Shown here: piece after piece, positions 17,406-25,760 of the stretch | How positions within the stretch are numbered: the first letter of the stretch is position 1 | How the letters are laid out: each line of letters begins with the position of its first letter | Translations under genes and position numbers: made by a program | The notes under the pieces: model-generated | What the model was told of the DNA's origin: nothing | Database searches by the model: none | What the model saw: only the letters and a program-made list of their open reading frames with translations | Assembly: GCF_010731815.2 (NCBI RefSeq) | Contig: NZ_AP022593.1 | Coordinates: 3,286,001-3,350,000 of the forward strand | Length of the DNA: 64,000 nt | Direction: 5' to 3' | Source: Mycolicibacterium arabiense | Lineage (GTDB): Bacteria > Actinomycetota > Actinomycetes > Mycobacteriales > Mycobacteriaceae

Positions 17406-19589
17406 GTGGGCACCTCAGCGCTAGCCATCACCGACGATCACCGCGACCTCGCCGATTCGGCATCGGGCCAGCTCAGACGCCTCGACAGCCGCTCGCTCGC
17501 TCGCGCAACCCTCGACGGCGGCTCGAAGCATCCCGAGCAGCTCTGGCAGGCGGCGGCCGAACTCGGCTGGCAGGGCCTGGCCCTGTCCGAGGAGTTCGGT
17601 GGCTCCGGGGTAACGCTCGCCGAACTGGCGGTGGTGCTCGAGGTGCAGGGCCGTGAACTGTGCCCGGGCCCGTTCCTCTCGAGCGTGGCCGCAGCGGTGG
17701 TGATCGATCGGTTTGCCTCCGAAGAAGTTCGCACGCAACTGCTTCCGGGCCTGGCGGACGGGTCCACCGTCGCGGCGCTCGGCCTGTCCGGCACGTTGGT
17801 CGTCGGCACGTTGGTCGTCGGCACCGACTCCACGGTGACCGGCTCGAGCCCAGCGGTGCTGGGCGCCCTCGACGCCGGGCTGTTCGTACTGGTCGCGGGG
17901 GAGGACGTGGTGATCGTCGACGCCTCGGCCGACGGCGTGGCGGTGACACCGCTCGACGGGCTGGACACCACGCGCAGCATCGGGTCGGTGGAACTGCGCG
18001 ACGTCCCGGTCGATCCGTCGCGCGTCCTGCGGGGCGCAGCGGTGCGGGCTCGCACGGTGTTCCGCGTGCTGGCCTCAGCCGAGGCGGTCGGGATCAGCTG
18101 GGCCGCGTTGGACATGGCCGTCGACTACGCCAAGGTCCGTGAGCAGTTCGGTCGCACCATCGGCACGTTTCAGGCCGTCAAGCACCACGCGGCGAACATG
18201 CTGGTCAACGCCGAGCAGACCACTGCGGCGACGTGGGACGCCGCACGCGCCGACGACCTCGACGGTGCATGGTTCCCGGCGGCGGTCGCCGCAGGCCATG
18301 CCATCCGCACGCAGATCTTCAACGCGGAGACGAACATTCAGCTGCACGGCGGCATCGGATTCACCTGGGAGCACGACGCCCACCTGTACCTCCGCCGCGC
18401 ACGCTCGCTGGCCGCGCTGATCGCCGACGCAGGCGATCCACTGCACGACGTGGTGGATGCCCAGCGCCGCGGTGTGGCGCACGGCGCCTCGTTCGCGCTC
18501 CCGGAGGAGGCCGAGGTGCACCGCGCCGCGGCACGCGAGGCCGTCACCACCGTTCGGTCACTGCCCGCCGAGCAGCAGCGCGACTTCCTCGTCGACTCCG
18601 GCTACCTGGTGCCGCACTGGCCCAAGCCGTGGGGGCGCGAGGCCGACGTCCTCGAGCAGTTGGTGATCGAGGAGGAATTCAAGGACGTCTCGCGGCCGGA
18701 CATGGGGATCACGGGCTGGGTGACGCTCACGATCGCCCAGGCGGGCAACGACGACCAGCGCGAGCGGTGGGTGGAACCGGTGCTGCGCGGCCAGGTCATG
18801 TGGTGCCAGCTCTTCTCCGAGCCGGGCGCCGGCTCGGACGCCGCAGCGGTGCGGACGTCGGCGAAGCGGGTCGAGGGCGGCTGGCGCATCACCGGACAGA
18901 AGGTGTGGACGAGCCTGGCCCACGAGTGCCAGTGGGGCCTGGCGACCGTCCGGACCGATCCGGACGCACCGAAGCACGCAGGCGTCACGATGATGGCGAT
19001 CGACATGAGCGCCGACGGCGTGACCGTCAACCCGTTGCGCGGCCTCACGGGCCACTCGCACTTCAACGAGGTGTTCTTCGACGACGTCTTCGTCCCCGAC
19101 GGCGACGTCGTTGGCGACGTCAACCGGGGCTGGCTGGTCGCCCGCGCCACGCTGGGCAACGAGCGGATCTCGATCGGCGGAGGCTCGTCGGCGCCGACCG
19201 GCTTCACCGTCGACGACGCCGTCGCACTCCTCGACTGCGCGGAGCCCGACGTGGCGGCCGCCAACGCGCGGCGGGTGGGTAAGGCCATCGCCGACTCGCA
19301 CACCCTCCGGCTGCTGAACCTGCGCCGCGTGACCAGGGCGATCGCAGGTGCGGAACCGGGCCCCGAGGGCAACGTCACGAAGCTCGTCCTCGCCGAGTGG
19401 TCACAGCGTCTGACCGAACTCGGCATGGACCTCGCGGGCGCCGCCGCCGTCGTCGGCACGAACCCGATGCTGACGGTCACCTACCTGGGCAACCGCGCGA
19501 TGACCATCGCAGGCGGCACGTCGGAGATCACCCGGAACACGATCGCCGAGCGGATCCTCGGCCTCCCGCGGGACCCCTTGATCAAGTAA
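17406..19589 (+). CDS. double-length acyl-CoA dehydrogenase
   Basis: A 727-residue fusion of two acyl-CoA dehydrogenase units, the size of mycobacterial FadE6, FadE22 and FadE34. The N-terminal unit (about 1-330) keeps VREQFGRTIGTFQAVKHHAANM and IQLHGGIGFTWEHDAHLYL. The C-terminal unit (about 365-727) keeps QLFSEPGAGSDAAAVRTSA for FAD and substrate, GQKVWTSLAHECQWG and the final GGTSEITRNTIAERILG. In FadE34 such a fusion acts on steroid side-chain CoA esters. Whether this one does is not shown. A perfect 15-base tandem duplication at 17791-17820 adds five residues (GTLVVGTLVVGT) in the N-terminal unit without breaking the frame. Confidence 0.92.
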   Translation: MGTSALAITDDHRDLADSASGQLRRLDSRSLARATLDGGSKHPEQLWQAAAELGWQGLALSEEFGGSGVTLAELAVVLEVQGRELCPGPFLSSVAAAVVIDRFASEEVRTQLLPGLADGSTVAALGLSGTLVVGTLVVGTDSTVTGSSPAVLGALDAGLFVLVAGEDVVIVDASADGVAVTPLDGLDTTRSIGSVELRDVPVDPSRVLRGAAVRARTVFRVLASAEAVGISWAALDMAVDYAKVREQFGRTIGTFQAVKHHAANMLVNAEQTTAATWDAARADDLDGAWFPAAVAAGHAIRTQIFNAETNIQLHGGIGFTWEHDAHLYLRRARSLAALIADAGDPLHDVVDAQRRGVAHGASFALPEEAEVHRAAAREAVTTVRSLPAEQQRDFLVDSGYLVPHWPKPWGREADVLEQLVIEEEFKDVSRPDMGITGWVTLTIAQAGNDDQRERWVEPVLRGQVMWCQLFSEPGAGSDAAAVRTSAKRVEGGWRITGQKVWTSLAHECQWGLATVRTDPDAPKHAGVTMMAIDMSADGVTVNPLRGLTGHSHFNEVFFDDVFVPDGDVVGDVNRGWLVARATLGNERISIGGGSSAPTGFTVDDAVALLDCAEPDVAAANARRVGKAIADSHTLRLLNLRRVTRAIAGAEPGPEGNVTKLVLAEWSQRLTELGMDLAGAAAVVGTNPMLTVTYLGNRAMTIAGGTSEITRNTIAERILGLPRDPLIK

Positions 19590-19737
19590 CGATCGCGAAC
19601 CGACCCGAATACGATGCGGCGACCTCGGATAGCGCCCTATAGAGACGTATGCCAGGCTTCTCAATCGTGGCTGCCAAACGCCGCTGCGTCACCGCCCCGG
19701 GTGGTGACCGGCCACGAGCACGGTCGCGTGGTCGCCA

Positions 19738-21048
19738 GTGAAGGACTCAGACCTCCACACCGCGCTGGCCGCGCTCGAACGTCGGCGCGCCCTGTGCTCG
19801 GGCACCCAGGCCGAGGCCTCGACCGCGTCGCCGTGTGCCTCCGCGACCGCGCGCACGAACAAACGTGCCGCGCTCGGCCTGGTGCTGATGGCGCTACTGG
19901 CCGGTGCAGTCTTCCAGCTCAGCTCGCCCGACTCGGCCGTGCGGAACCTCGCGGGCGGTGACACCCGCGCCGCGAAGGTCTTCGGCAACGCCGAGAGCGG
20001 TACGTGCCTGGGCTGGCCACCGGACGAACCCGACAAGCCGTCGTTCGTGCAGTGCAGCAGTGACCACATGTTCGAGGTCGCCAAGTCCGTCGACATGGGG
20101 AACTTCGCCGAGCCGTGCCAGCGGGCCGTCAGCGAGTACCTGGGGGCGAAGTACGACCCGAACAGCAAGTTCACGATCAGCGTGCTGTGGGCGGGCGACG
20201 CGGAGGCCCCACCCGCCGACCGCAACCTGCTCTGTGGCCTGCAGCTGCTTGGACCCGGCGGCAAGCCCGTTCCATTCAAGGGCACGGTGGCCGAACTGGA
20301 CCAGTCCAAGGTCTGGCCGCCCGGGACCTGCCTCGGCGTCGACGAAGCGTCGAATCGCCCCACCGATGCACTGGTCGACTGCGCTGAACCGCATGCCGCC
20401 GAGGTCGCCGGAGCCGTGAGCCTCGCCGGGCGCTTCCCGGCCGCCTTCCCCGACGAATCCGAGCAGGAGTCGTTCATCCGCGACGAGTGCACGCGGATCG
20501 CCGACGCCTACCTCCCGCCGGGCGGTCTCGCCGAGGCCGGGCTGGCCGTCGACTTCATGCCGCTGGCCCGGACGAGCTGGGATGCAGGCAGCCGTCAGGT
20601 GTCGTGCAACGTGACTCGGCCCGCCGGGCCCGACTGGACGCCGCTGACCGGTCGCGTCGGGCGGCAGGAGGGCGACGTTCCGCCTGCCGCTCCCCCGCCG
20701 CCACCGCCGCCGCCGCCCCCGTCTGCCCCTGCGCCTGCTCCGGTCGAGGCGCCCCCGCCCGTGTACACCGAGCCGCTGGCCCCTGCGCCGGTCGCAGGCC
20801 CCGCGGAATCGGTCGCGCCGCCGCCCGCCGAGACACCGCCACCGCCGCCGCCCTCGGAGAGCACGGCACCGCCGCCTCCCTCGGAATCACCCACGCTGGG
20901 GCCCCCGCCCGGCCCGCCCGCGTCGGAGATCCCTCCGCCGGCACCGGAGCCGCCACCGGCCAACGTCCTCGAGATCCCCGGGCTGGCGCCGATCACGCTG
21001 CCCGGCCCGCCGCCACCGCCTGCGCCTGCACCTGCGCCGCCTGCTTGA
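19738..21048 (+). CDS. septum-formation-domain membrane protein with Pro-rich tail
   Basis: A 436-residue protein. A short cytoplasmic N-terminus is followed by one membrane helix (about residues 44-61), then an extracytoplasmic region with paired cysteines in repeated units (GTCLGWPPD, VQCSSDHMFEV, LCGLQLLG, GTCLGVDE, VDCAEPHAAEV), the pattern of the actinobacterial septum-formation domain. From about residue 313 the remaining 120 or so residues are more than half proline, with runs such as PPPPPPPPPP, likely spanning the wall. GTG 19738 is taken as the start, with no strong ribosome binding site. The name comes from the family, and a role in division is not shown here. It converges on the phosphonate transporter across a hairpin. 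Confidence 0.75.
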   Translation: MKDSDLHTALAALERRRALCSGTQAEASTASPCASATARTNKRAALGLVLMALLAGAVFQLSSPDSAVRNLAGGDTRAAKVFGNAESGTCLGWPPDEPDKPSFVQCSSDHMFEVAKSVDMGNFAEPCQRAVSEYLGAKYDPNSKFTISVLWAGDAEAPPADRNLLCGLQLLGPGGKPVPFKGTVAELDQSKVWPPGTCLGVDEASNRPTDALVDCAEPHAAEVAGAVSLAGRFPAAFPDESEQESFIRDECTRIADAYLPPGGLAEAGLAVDFMPLARTSWDAGSRQVSCNVTRPAGPDWTPLTGRVGRQEGDVPPAAPPPPPPPPPPSAPAPAPVEAPPPVYTEPLAPAPVAGPAESVAPPPAETPPPPPPSESTAPPPPSESPTLGPPPGPPASEIPPPAPEPPPANVLEIPGLAPITLPGPPPPPAPAPAPPA

Positions 21049-21064
21049 CGTCGGGCGCGAGTGC

Positions 21065-21121
21065 CGAGTGGCCACTTAAGCCACGCAATTCGGCGTTTGG
21101 CGTGACATAACTGGCCACTCG
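21065..21121. repeat. 57-bp near-perfect inverted repeat between convergent genes
   Basis: Two 22-base arms with only three mismatches around a 13-base loop. The outer ten bases are CGAGTGGCCA at 21065-21074 and TGGCCACTCG at 21112-21121, and the inner five are CACGC and GCGTG. It sits between the stops of the septum-formation gene and the permease, 16 and 12 bases away. It probably works as a two-way terminator. The strength and regularity suggest a dispersed mycobacterial hairpin element. Confidence 0.75.
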
Positions 21122-21133
21122 CCGACCAGCTCC

Positions 21134-21940
21134 TCAGCGGAGGGCGGCGCGGCCACGGATTCGGCCGAGGAGCACCAGCGCGAGCAGGGTCACCACCAGG
21201 AGCACGGTCGTGCACGCCGCGGCCTGGAAGGCCTGGCCGCGGTCGGTAAGCGCGAAGATGCTGACGGGCAACGTCTTCCACGTCGCGGGGTACACCATGA
21301 CCGTGGCACCCAACTCGCCCATCGACAACGCGACCGCCAACCCCGCTGCCGCACCGAGCGCGGGCAGCAGCAGCGGCAGGGTGATCCGGGTCAGCACACG
21401 CAACGGCCCTGCGCCAAGCGATTCCGCGGCCTGACGGTAGGCCGGATCGAGCCGGTCCAGCGCTGCCGACACCGCGCTGAACGCGAACGCGAGCACCAGC
21501 ACCGCGTGGGCCAGGATGACGATCCACCGCGTCCCACCCAGCAGCAGGGGCTGCTCGTTGAACGCGATCAGCAGGCCGAGTCCGATCGCCACCGACGGCA
21601 CCGCGATCGGCAGGTGGAACACCCCGTCGACCACCCGCGCCAGCCACGGCGGGCACTCCCGCGCAGCCAGTGCCGCCCACGTCCCGAGCACCAGGGCCAC
21701 ACCGCCCGCCAGGAACGCGGTCTGCAGGCTCACCGACAGACTGGCCAGGCTCTCGCCGGTCAGCGCGTCGTCGAAGTGCTCGAACCCGAGATCCGACGGG
21801 ACCGCACCGGTCCAGGACCCGGCCAGACCGGCGGCCACCACGGTCGCCAGCGGCGCGACGAACACCACCGCGACGACCAGTCCGAACAACCCGATCAGGA
21901 TCGCTCTACTTCGCCTGCTCCACAACAACATCCGCCTCAC
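21134..21940 (-). CDS. ABC transporter permease, 2-aminoethylphosphonate type (PhnV-like)
   Basis: A 268-residue inner-membrane permease with six hydrophobic segments. The EAA loop is YRQAAESLGAGPLRVLTRITLP. It belongs to the sulfate/thiamine/phosphonate branch and is the last gene of the transporter operon. GTG 21940 overlaps the end of the other permease gene by 35 bases, and ATG 21931 is also possible. Works with the permease, ATPase and binding protein encoded just upstream. Confidence 0.85.
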   Translation of the reverse strand: MRRMLLWSRRSRAILIGLFGLVVAVVFVAPLATVVAAGLAGSWTGAVPSDLGFEHFDDALTGESLASLSVSLQTAFLAGGVALVLGTWAALAARECPPWLARVVDGVFHLPIAVPSVAIGLGLLIAFNEQPLLLGGTRWIVILAHAVLVLAFAFSAVSAALDRLDPAYRQAAESLGAGPLRVLTRITLPLLLPALGAAAGLAVALSMGELGATVMVYPATWKTLPVSIFALTDRGQAFQAAACTTVLLVVTLLALVLLGRIRGRAALR

Positions 21941-22820
21941 CCCTGCCCTTCATCAGGCGCGCGAACACCACGCGGTACAGCGTGTACAAACCCAGCGACA
22001 GCGCGATCTGCACCGTCGCGATCACCGCGGCGCCGGGCAAGTCGAACGTGACGATGCCCCTGGTGTAGATCAGTACCGGCAGCGTGATCACGCCCTTGGC
22101 ACCGGTGAACAACACGATGCCGAACTCGTTGAGCGTCAACAACAGAACGAGGCTGCCACCCGCGACCAGCGCCGGCCAGGCCTCCGGCAGCACCACCGTG
22201 CGCAGCACCCGTAGCGGCGACGCGCCGAGACTGGCCGCCACGTCGAGCTGGGCCCGCGGCAGCACCGAGAACGACGCCAGCAGCGGCCTGACGACGAACG
22301 GCGTGAAGAACGTGATCTCGGCGGCGATGACGCCTGCGGGCGTGTAGAGGAAGTTCAGCAGCGGCGACGAACTGCCCGTGAGGCCGCCGATGGCCGCGTT
22401 CACCGCGCCGGCCGTGCCGTAGAGGAACGTGAACGCCAGCGTGATCAGGAATGACGGCAGGGCGAGCACCGTGTCGATCAGCCGACCGATGAGCCGCGAA
22501 CCCGGAAACGGCACGAACGCCAACACGATCGCGAGAAACGTGCCAAGGACGAGGCACCCGAGCGTCGACGCCACGGCGATCGCCACGGTCCGCCACAGTG
22601 CGTCCCGGAATGCCTCGGAACCAAGCACGTCGGTCCACGTCGAGAACCCACTCGCGCCCTCGGCGGACAGCGACTCCAGGCACACCCGAACCAGCGGATA
22701 GACCACGGCGATCAGGACGATGAGCAGTGGCGGAACCGCCCACCACGCCGCCCACGACCGGGGTGCGCCGGCCCGCGCGTCCCCGGGCGCGTGCTCGGGC
22801 GCCTCGAGAGTCGCGGTCAC
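21906..22820 (-). CDS. ABC transporter permease, 2-aminoethylphosphonate type (PhnU-like)
   Basis: A 304-residue inner-membrane permease with about six helices and the EAA loop LDVAASLGASPLRVLRTVVLPEAWP. GTG 22820 overlaps the ATPase stop codon (GTGA), so translation is coupled. The two different permeases with one ATPase form the two-permease layout of the PhnSTUV-type transporter and differ from PhnCDE. Confidence 0.85.
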   Translation of the reverse strand: MTATLEAPEHAPGDARAGAPRSWAAWWAVPPLLIVLIAVVYPLVRVCLESLSAEGASGFSTWTDVLGSEAFRDALWRTVAIAVASTLGCLVLGTFLAIVLAFVPFPGSRLIGRLIDTVLALPSFLITLAFTFLYGTAGAVNAAIGGLTGSSSPLLNFLYTPAGVIAAEITFFTPFVVRPLLASFSVLPRAQLDVAASLGASPLRVLRTVVLPEAWPALVAGGSLVLLLTLNEFGIVLFTGAKGVITLPVLIYTRGIVTFDLPGAAVIATVQIALSLGLYTLYRVVFARLMKGRGEADVVVEQAK

Positions 22821-23989
22821 GACGCGGCCGCCACCAGCACGCCGGCGGGCTCGGGGAAGCGGACGCCCACCTCGCTGCCGATCTCGTAGTGCGCGTTGCC
22901 CGGTACGTCGACGTCCAACAGCTGGTCGGGCATCGCGCCCACCGACAGCACCAGCCGGGTGCTGGCACCTCGCCAAACGACGGCATTCACGTTGGCGCGC
23001 AGCGCATCCCGGTCGCCGAGCGACAAGATGCGCAGAGCGTGCGGCCGAACGCACAACAGTGCCCTGGATCCCGGCGCCCAGTCCGTGCGGCCCACGGTCG
23101 GCTGCGGCGCCTCGGTGTTGACGGTCTTGTGCGCGAAGGTCACCAGCGCCGAGGTCCCGATGACGCGGCCCACCGTGCAGGGGATGAGGTTGGCACCGCC
23201 GAGGAAGGCCGCGGTGAAACTCGTCGGTGGTCGCCGCCACAGGTTCTCTGCGGTGTCGACGTCCATCAGGCGGGCGTCGTTCATGACCACGATGCGATCG
23301 GCGAGGGCGAGCGCCTCGGCCTGGTCGTGCGTCACGTACAGCATCGCAGTATCGGGCAGCGCCTCCTTGAGCCGCTGCAGTTCCGCCAGCATCGACTGCC
23401 GCAGTTGGGCATCCAGTGCTGCCAGCGGTTCGTCGAGCAGCAACACCCCTGGCCGGATCGCCAGCGCGCGGGCAATGGCCACGCGCTGCTGCTGCCCGCC
23501 TGATAGTTCCCGCGGCAGGCGGCGCCCGTAGTCGGACATGCCCACCATCTCCAGCGCCTCGGCTACCCGCCCCGCGACCTCGGCCCGCGGAACGCGTTGC
23601 GACTTCAGGCCGAACGCCACGTTGTCGGCCACGCGCATGTGCGGGAACAGCGCGTAGGACTGCAGCACCACGCCGATCCCCCGGCGGGCAGGCGGCAGGT
23701 CGGTGACGTCGCGGCCACCCAACCGGACCGTGCCCGACGTCGGCCGCACGAACCCGGCGAGCGCGTTGAGAGCGGTCGACTTGCCCGACCCGCTGGGGCC
23801 GAGCAGGGCGACCGTCTCACCGGCCGCGACGCGCAGGTTGAAGTCGACGAGCGCGTCGGTCGCCTTCTTGCCACGTCCGTACCGCACCCCGACCCTGTCG
23901 AAGGTGATTGCAGCACTGGCGGAGTCCTGCGCGGCGCGGGTTCCCGCCGCGCCGCGCGTCCCCGCGCGGCCGACGCCGATGTCGGTCAT
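22817..23989 (-). CDS. ABC transporter ATPase, 2-aminoethylphosphonate type (PhnT-like)
   Basis: A 390-residue ATPase. Motifs: GPSGSGKST (Walker A), VVLQSYALFPHM (Q-loop), LSGGQQQRVAIARAL (signature), LLLDEPLAALD (Walker B) and VTHDQAEAL (H-loop). A TOBE-like domain fills the C-terminal 120 residues. ATG 23989 lies one base after the stop of the binding-protein gene. An N-terminal stretch of about 20 Gly/Ala/Arg-rich residues precedes the ATPase fold. Its place between binding protein and permeases, together with the HAD and FAD enzymes upstream, ties it to aminophosphonate uptake more than to iron or thiamine uptake. Confidence 0.9.
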   Translation of the reverse strand: MTDIGVGRAGTRGAAGTRAAQDSASAAITFDRVGVRYGRGKKATDALVDFNLRVAAGETVALLGPSGSGKSTALNALAGFVRPTSGTVRLGGRDVTDLPPARRGIGVVLQSYALFPHMRVADNVAFGLKSQRVPRAEVAGRVAEALEMVGMSDYGRRLPRELSGGQQQRVAIARALAIRPGVLLLDEPLAALDAQLRQSMLAELQRLKEALPDTAMLYVTHDQAEALALADRIVVMNDARLMDVDTAENLWRRPPTSFTAAFLGGANLIPCTVGRVIGTSALVTFAHKTVNTEAPQPTVGRTDWAPGSRALLCVRPHALRILSLGDRDALRANVNAVVWRGASTRLVLSVGAMPDQLLDVDVPGNAHYEIGSEVGVRFPEPAGVLVAAAS

Positions 23990-23990
23990 G

Positions 23991-25046
23991 TCAGCTACCG
24001 GTGGCCTTCTGGTAGGCGGCCAAATCGGCATCGAGGTCGGCGAGCACGGTGTTCCAGTTCGGCACCCACACGTCGACGCCCTTGAGGACGCCCGCCGGGG
24101 TATTCGGCTCGGCCGACTGCTGCGCGGCGTCGACGAGTGAGGTCAGCACCGGGATGCCCAACGCCTCGGGTGCCACGGTCTTCTGCACGTCCTCGGAGAT
24201 CAGGAACGCGAGTAGCTTCTTGGCCGAGTCGGCGTGCGGCGCGCCCTTGGTTACACCCGCGACGTACGGCAGCGAGACGGTCGTCTTCTTGCCATCGGCG
24301 GTGGCGGGGATGAAGACCTCGAACTTCGAGCCGTCGTCCTTGATCGAGCCCAGGTTCATCTGCACGTCACCGTTCGCGACGAGCAGTTCGCCGTTGCTGA
24401 CCTTCGGCTGCAGCTTGCCGGTGGACGACGACGGCCCGACGTTGTTGGCCTGCAACCGGGTCAGGTAGTCCAGCGCACCGGGCTTGCCCATCAGGTGCTG
24501 CAGCAGGATCAGCACCGCGGTGCCGTCACCGGCTTGACCGGGCGTGGAGTACTGCAGCTTGCCCTTGAACTCGGGCGCGAGCAGGTCGTCCCACGTGCGG
24601 GGCTTCGGGTTGGCGCCCGGGTTCGCGATGAAGCTCAGCGCGTTGTTGACGATCGGCACGTAGCTGGCCTCGGGTCCCACCTGGTCGCTCGGAATGCCTG
24701 CCGCGTCGACTCCGCTGGGCTGCAACAATTCCGACTCGGCTGCCCGCTGGATGAACGGGGGCAGCGTGACGAGCAGGTCGGCCTGGGGGTTGGACTGCTC
24801 CTTCTCCACGCGCGACACCACCTCGCCCGAGCCGGCCTCGACGAGGTTGACGTTGATGCCGGTGTCCTCGGTGAACTTCTCGAACTGCCCCTCGTACCAG
24901 GTGGCGAGCCCGTCGGCGCTGTAGACGGTCAGCGTCTCGCCGCCGCCTGAGCCGGACGAGCCGGTGCCGCCACACGCGGTCAGCGCGACGGCGACCAGGG
25001 TCGCCGACATCGCGGCGATGCCGGTGCGCAGTAGTGGTCTCTTCAT
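23991..25046 (-). CDS. ABC transporter substrate-binding lipoprotein, aminophosphonate type (PhnS-like)
   Basis: A 351-residue lipoprotein. The signal peptide ends in the lipobox VALTACGG with lipidated Cys25, followed by a Gly/Ser linker. The mature part is of the Fe3+/thiamine/phosphonate binding class (LTVYSADGLATWYEGQFEKF at the start, ANGDVQMNLGSI and GVTKGAPHADSAKKLLAFL later). It should deliver the ligand to the PhnTUV-like transporter at the outer face of the inner membrane. Two bases separate its ATG from the HAD hydrolase stop. The ligand is inferred from neighbours: 2-aminoethylphosphonate or a derivative. Confidence 0.88.
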   Translation of the reverse strand: MKRPLLRTGIAAMSATLVAVALTACGGTGSSGSGGGETLTVYSADGLATWYEGQFEKFTEDTGINVNLVEAGSGEVVSRVEKEQSNPQADLLVTLPPFIQRAAESELLQPSGVDAAGIPSDQVGPEASYVPIVNNALSFIANPGANPKPRTWDDLLAPEFKGKLQYSTPGQAGDGTAVLILLQHLMGKPGALDYLTRLQANNVGPSSSTGKLQPKVSNGELLVANGDVQMNLGSIKDDGSKFEVFIPATADGKKTTVSLPYVAGVTKGAPHADSAKKLLAFLISEDVQKTVAPEALGIPVLTSLVDAAQQSAEPNTPAGVLKGVDVWVPNWNTVLADLDADLAAYQKATGS

Positions 25047-25048
25047 GG

Positions 25049-25750
25049 TCAGCCCTTCACGGTGCGGTTGGAGGTGAGGATGAGATCGGCGAACTCGCCG
25101 ACGTTGGTGACGACGTGAGTCGCACCGGCCGAGCGCAAGTGCTCCTCGTCGTGGGCGCCGGTGAGTGTGCCTGCGGCGACGGCACATCCGGCCCGCAGTG
25201 CGCTGTCCACGTCGCTGGTGGTGTCGCCGAGCGCGGCGACGTCGGCTACCGCGTCGACGCCGAGCCGCATCAGCGCGGTCAGGATGAGGTCGGGATAGGG
25301 CCTGCCCCGCACGCCGTCACCGGGTGCGAGCGCGAGGTCGGCGATGGTCTGCCAGCCGAGGGCGGCGAGCAGCTTCTCCTGCGTCGCGCCACTGAATCCG
25401 GTCGTCAGCGCGACCTGAACACCACCGTCGCGGAGCCGCGTGATGGCCTCGGCCGCACCGTCGATCGGGCGCGCGTGGCCGTCGTCGATCGCCGCGGCGT
25501 AGGCGCTCTCGAACGCGGTGTTGGCCTGCTGCGCACGGTCCTCGTCACCGAGCAGTGCCCGGAAGACGGTGATCTTCGACTGCCCCATGGTGTCGAGCAC
25601 GTACTGCCGGGCCTGCTCGCGCTCGGTACCGTGCTCGGGTAGTCCCACTGCCGTGGCGGCCGCCTCGAACGACCGCACGACCAGGCCGTCGTCGGCGACC
25701 GTCGTGCCCGCCATGTCGAGAACGGCCAGTCGAATCAGGTTGTCGGACAT
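25049..25750 (-). CDS. phosphonatase-like HAD hydrolase (PhnX-like)
   Basis: A 233-residue HAD-superfamily enzyme of the PhnX-like clade. The N-terminal motif is LDMAGTTV with nucleophile Asp12, the DxAGT form found only in phosphonatases and close relatives. The cap domain has MGQSK with Lys59 where phosphonatase forms its Schiff base with phosphonoacetaldehyde. ALGDTTSDVDSALRAG is the C-terminal acidic motif. It should break a carbon-phosphorus bond in a 2-oxoethylphosphonate. This clade is known for never standing beside the transaminase PhnW but beside FAD oxidoreductases, exactly as here: the FAD enzyme lies ten bases upstream. Cytoplasmic. Confidence 0.9.
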   Translation of the reverse strand: MSDNLIRLAVLDMAGTTVADDGLVVRSFEAAATAVGLPEHGTEREQARQYVLDTMGQSKITVFRALLGDEDRAQQANTAFESAYAAAIDDGHARPIDGAAEAITRLRDGGVQVALTTGFSGATQEKLLAALGWQTIADLALAPGDGVRGRPYPDLILTALMRLGVDAVADVAALGDTTSDVDSALRAGCAVAAGTLTGAHDEEHLRSAGATHVVTNVGEFADLILTSNRTVKG

Positions 25751-25760
25751 CGTGTCTCCT

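Noticed and set aside
20595..21680. A long minus-strand frame very rich in glycine, looking like a PE_PGRS protein
   Set aside because: It is the antisense of the proline-rich tail (Pro codons read as Gly) and continues out of frame under the permease gene. No PE domain and no start signals are present.
22817..25046. The ABC transporter as a ferric iron or thiamine importer
   Set aside because: The binding protein and ATPase families are related, but the PhnX-like hydrolase and FAD oxidoreductase in the same operon and the PhnF-type operator favour aminophosphonates.
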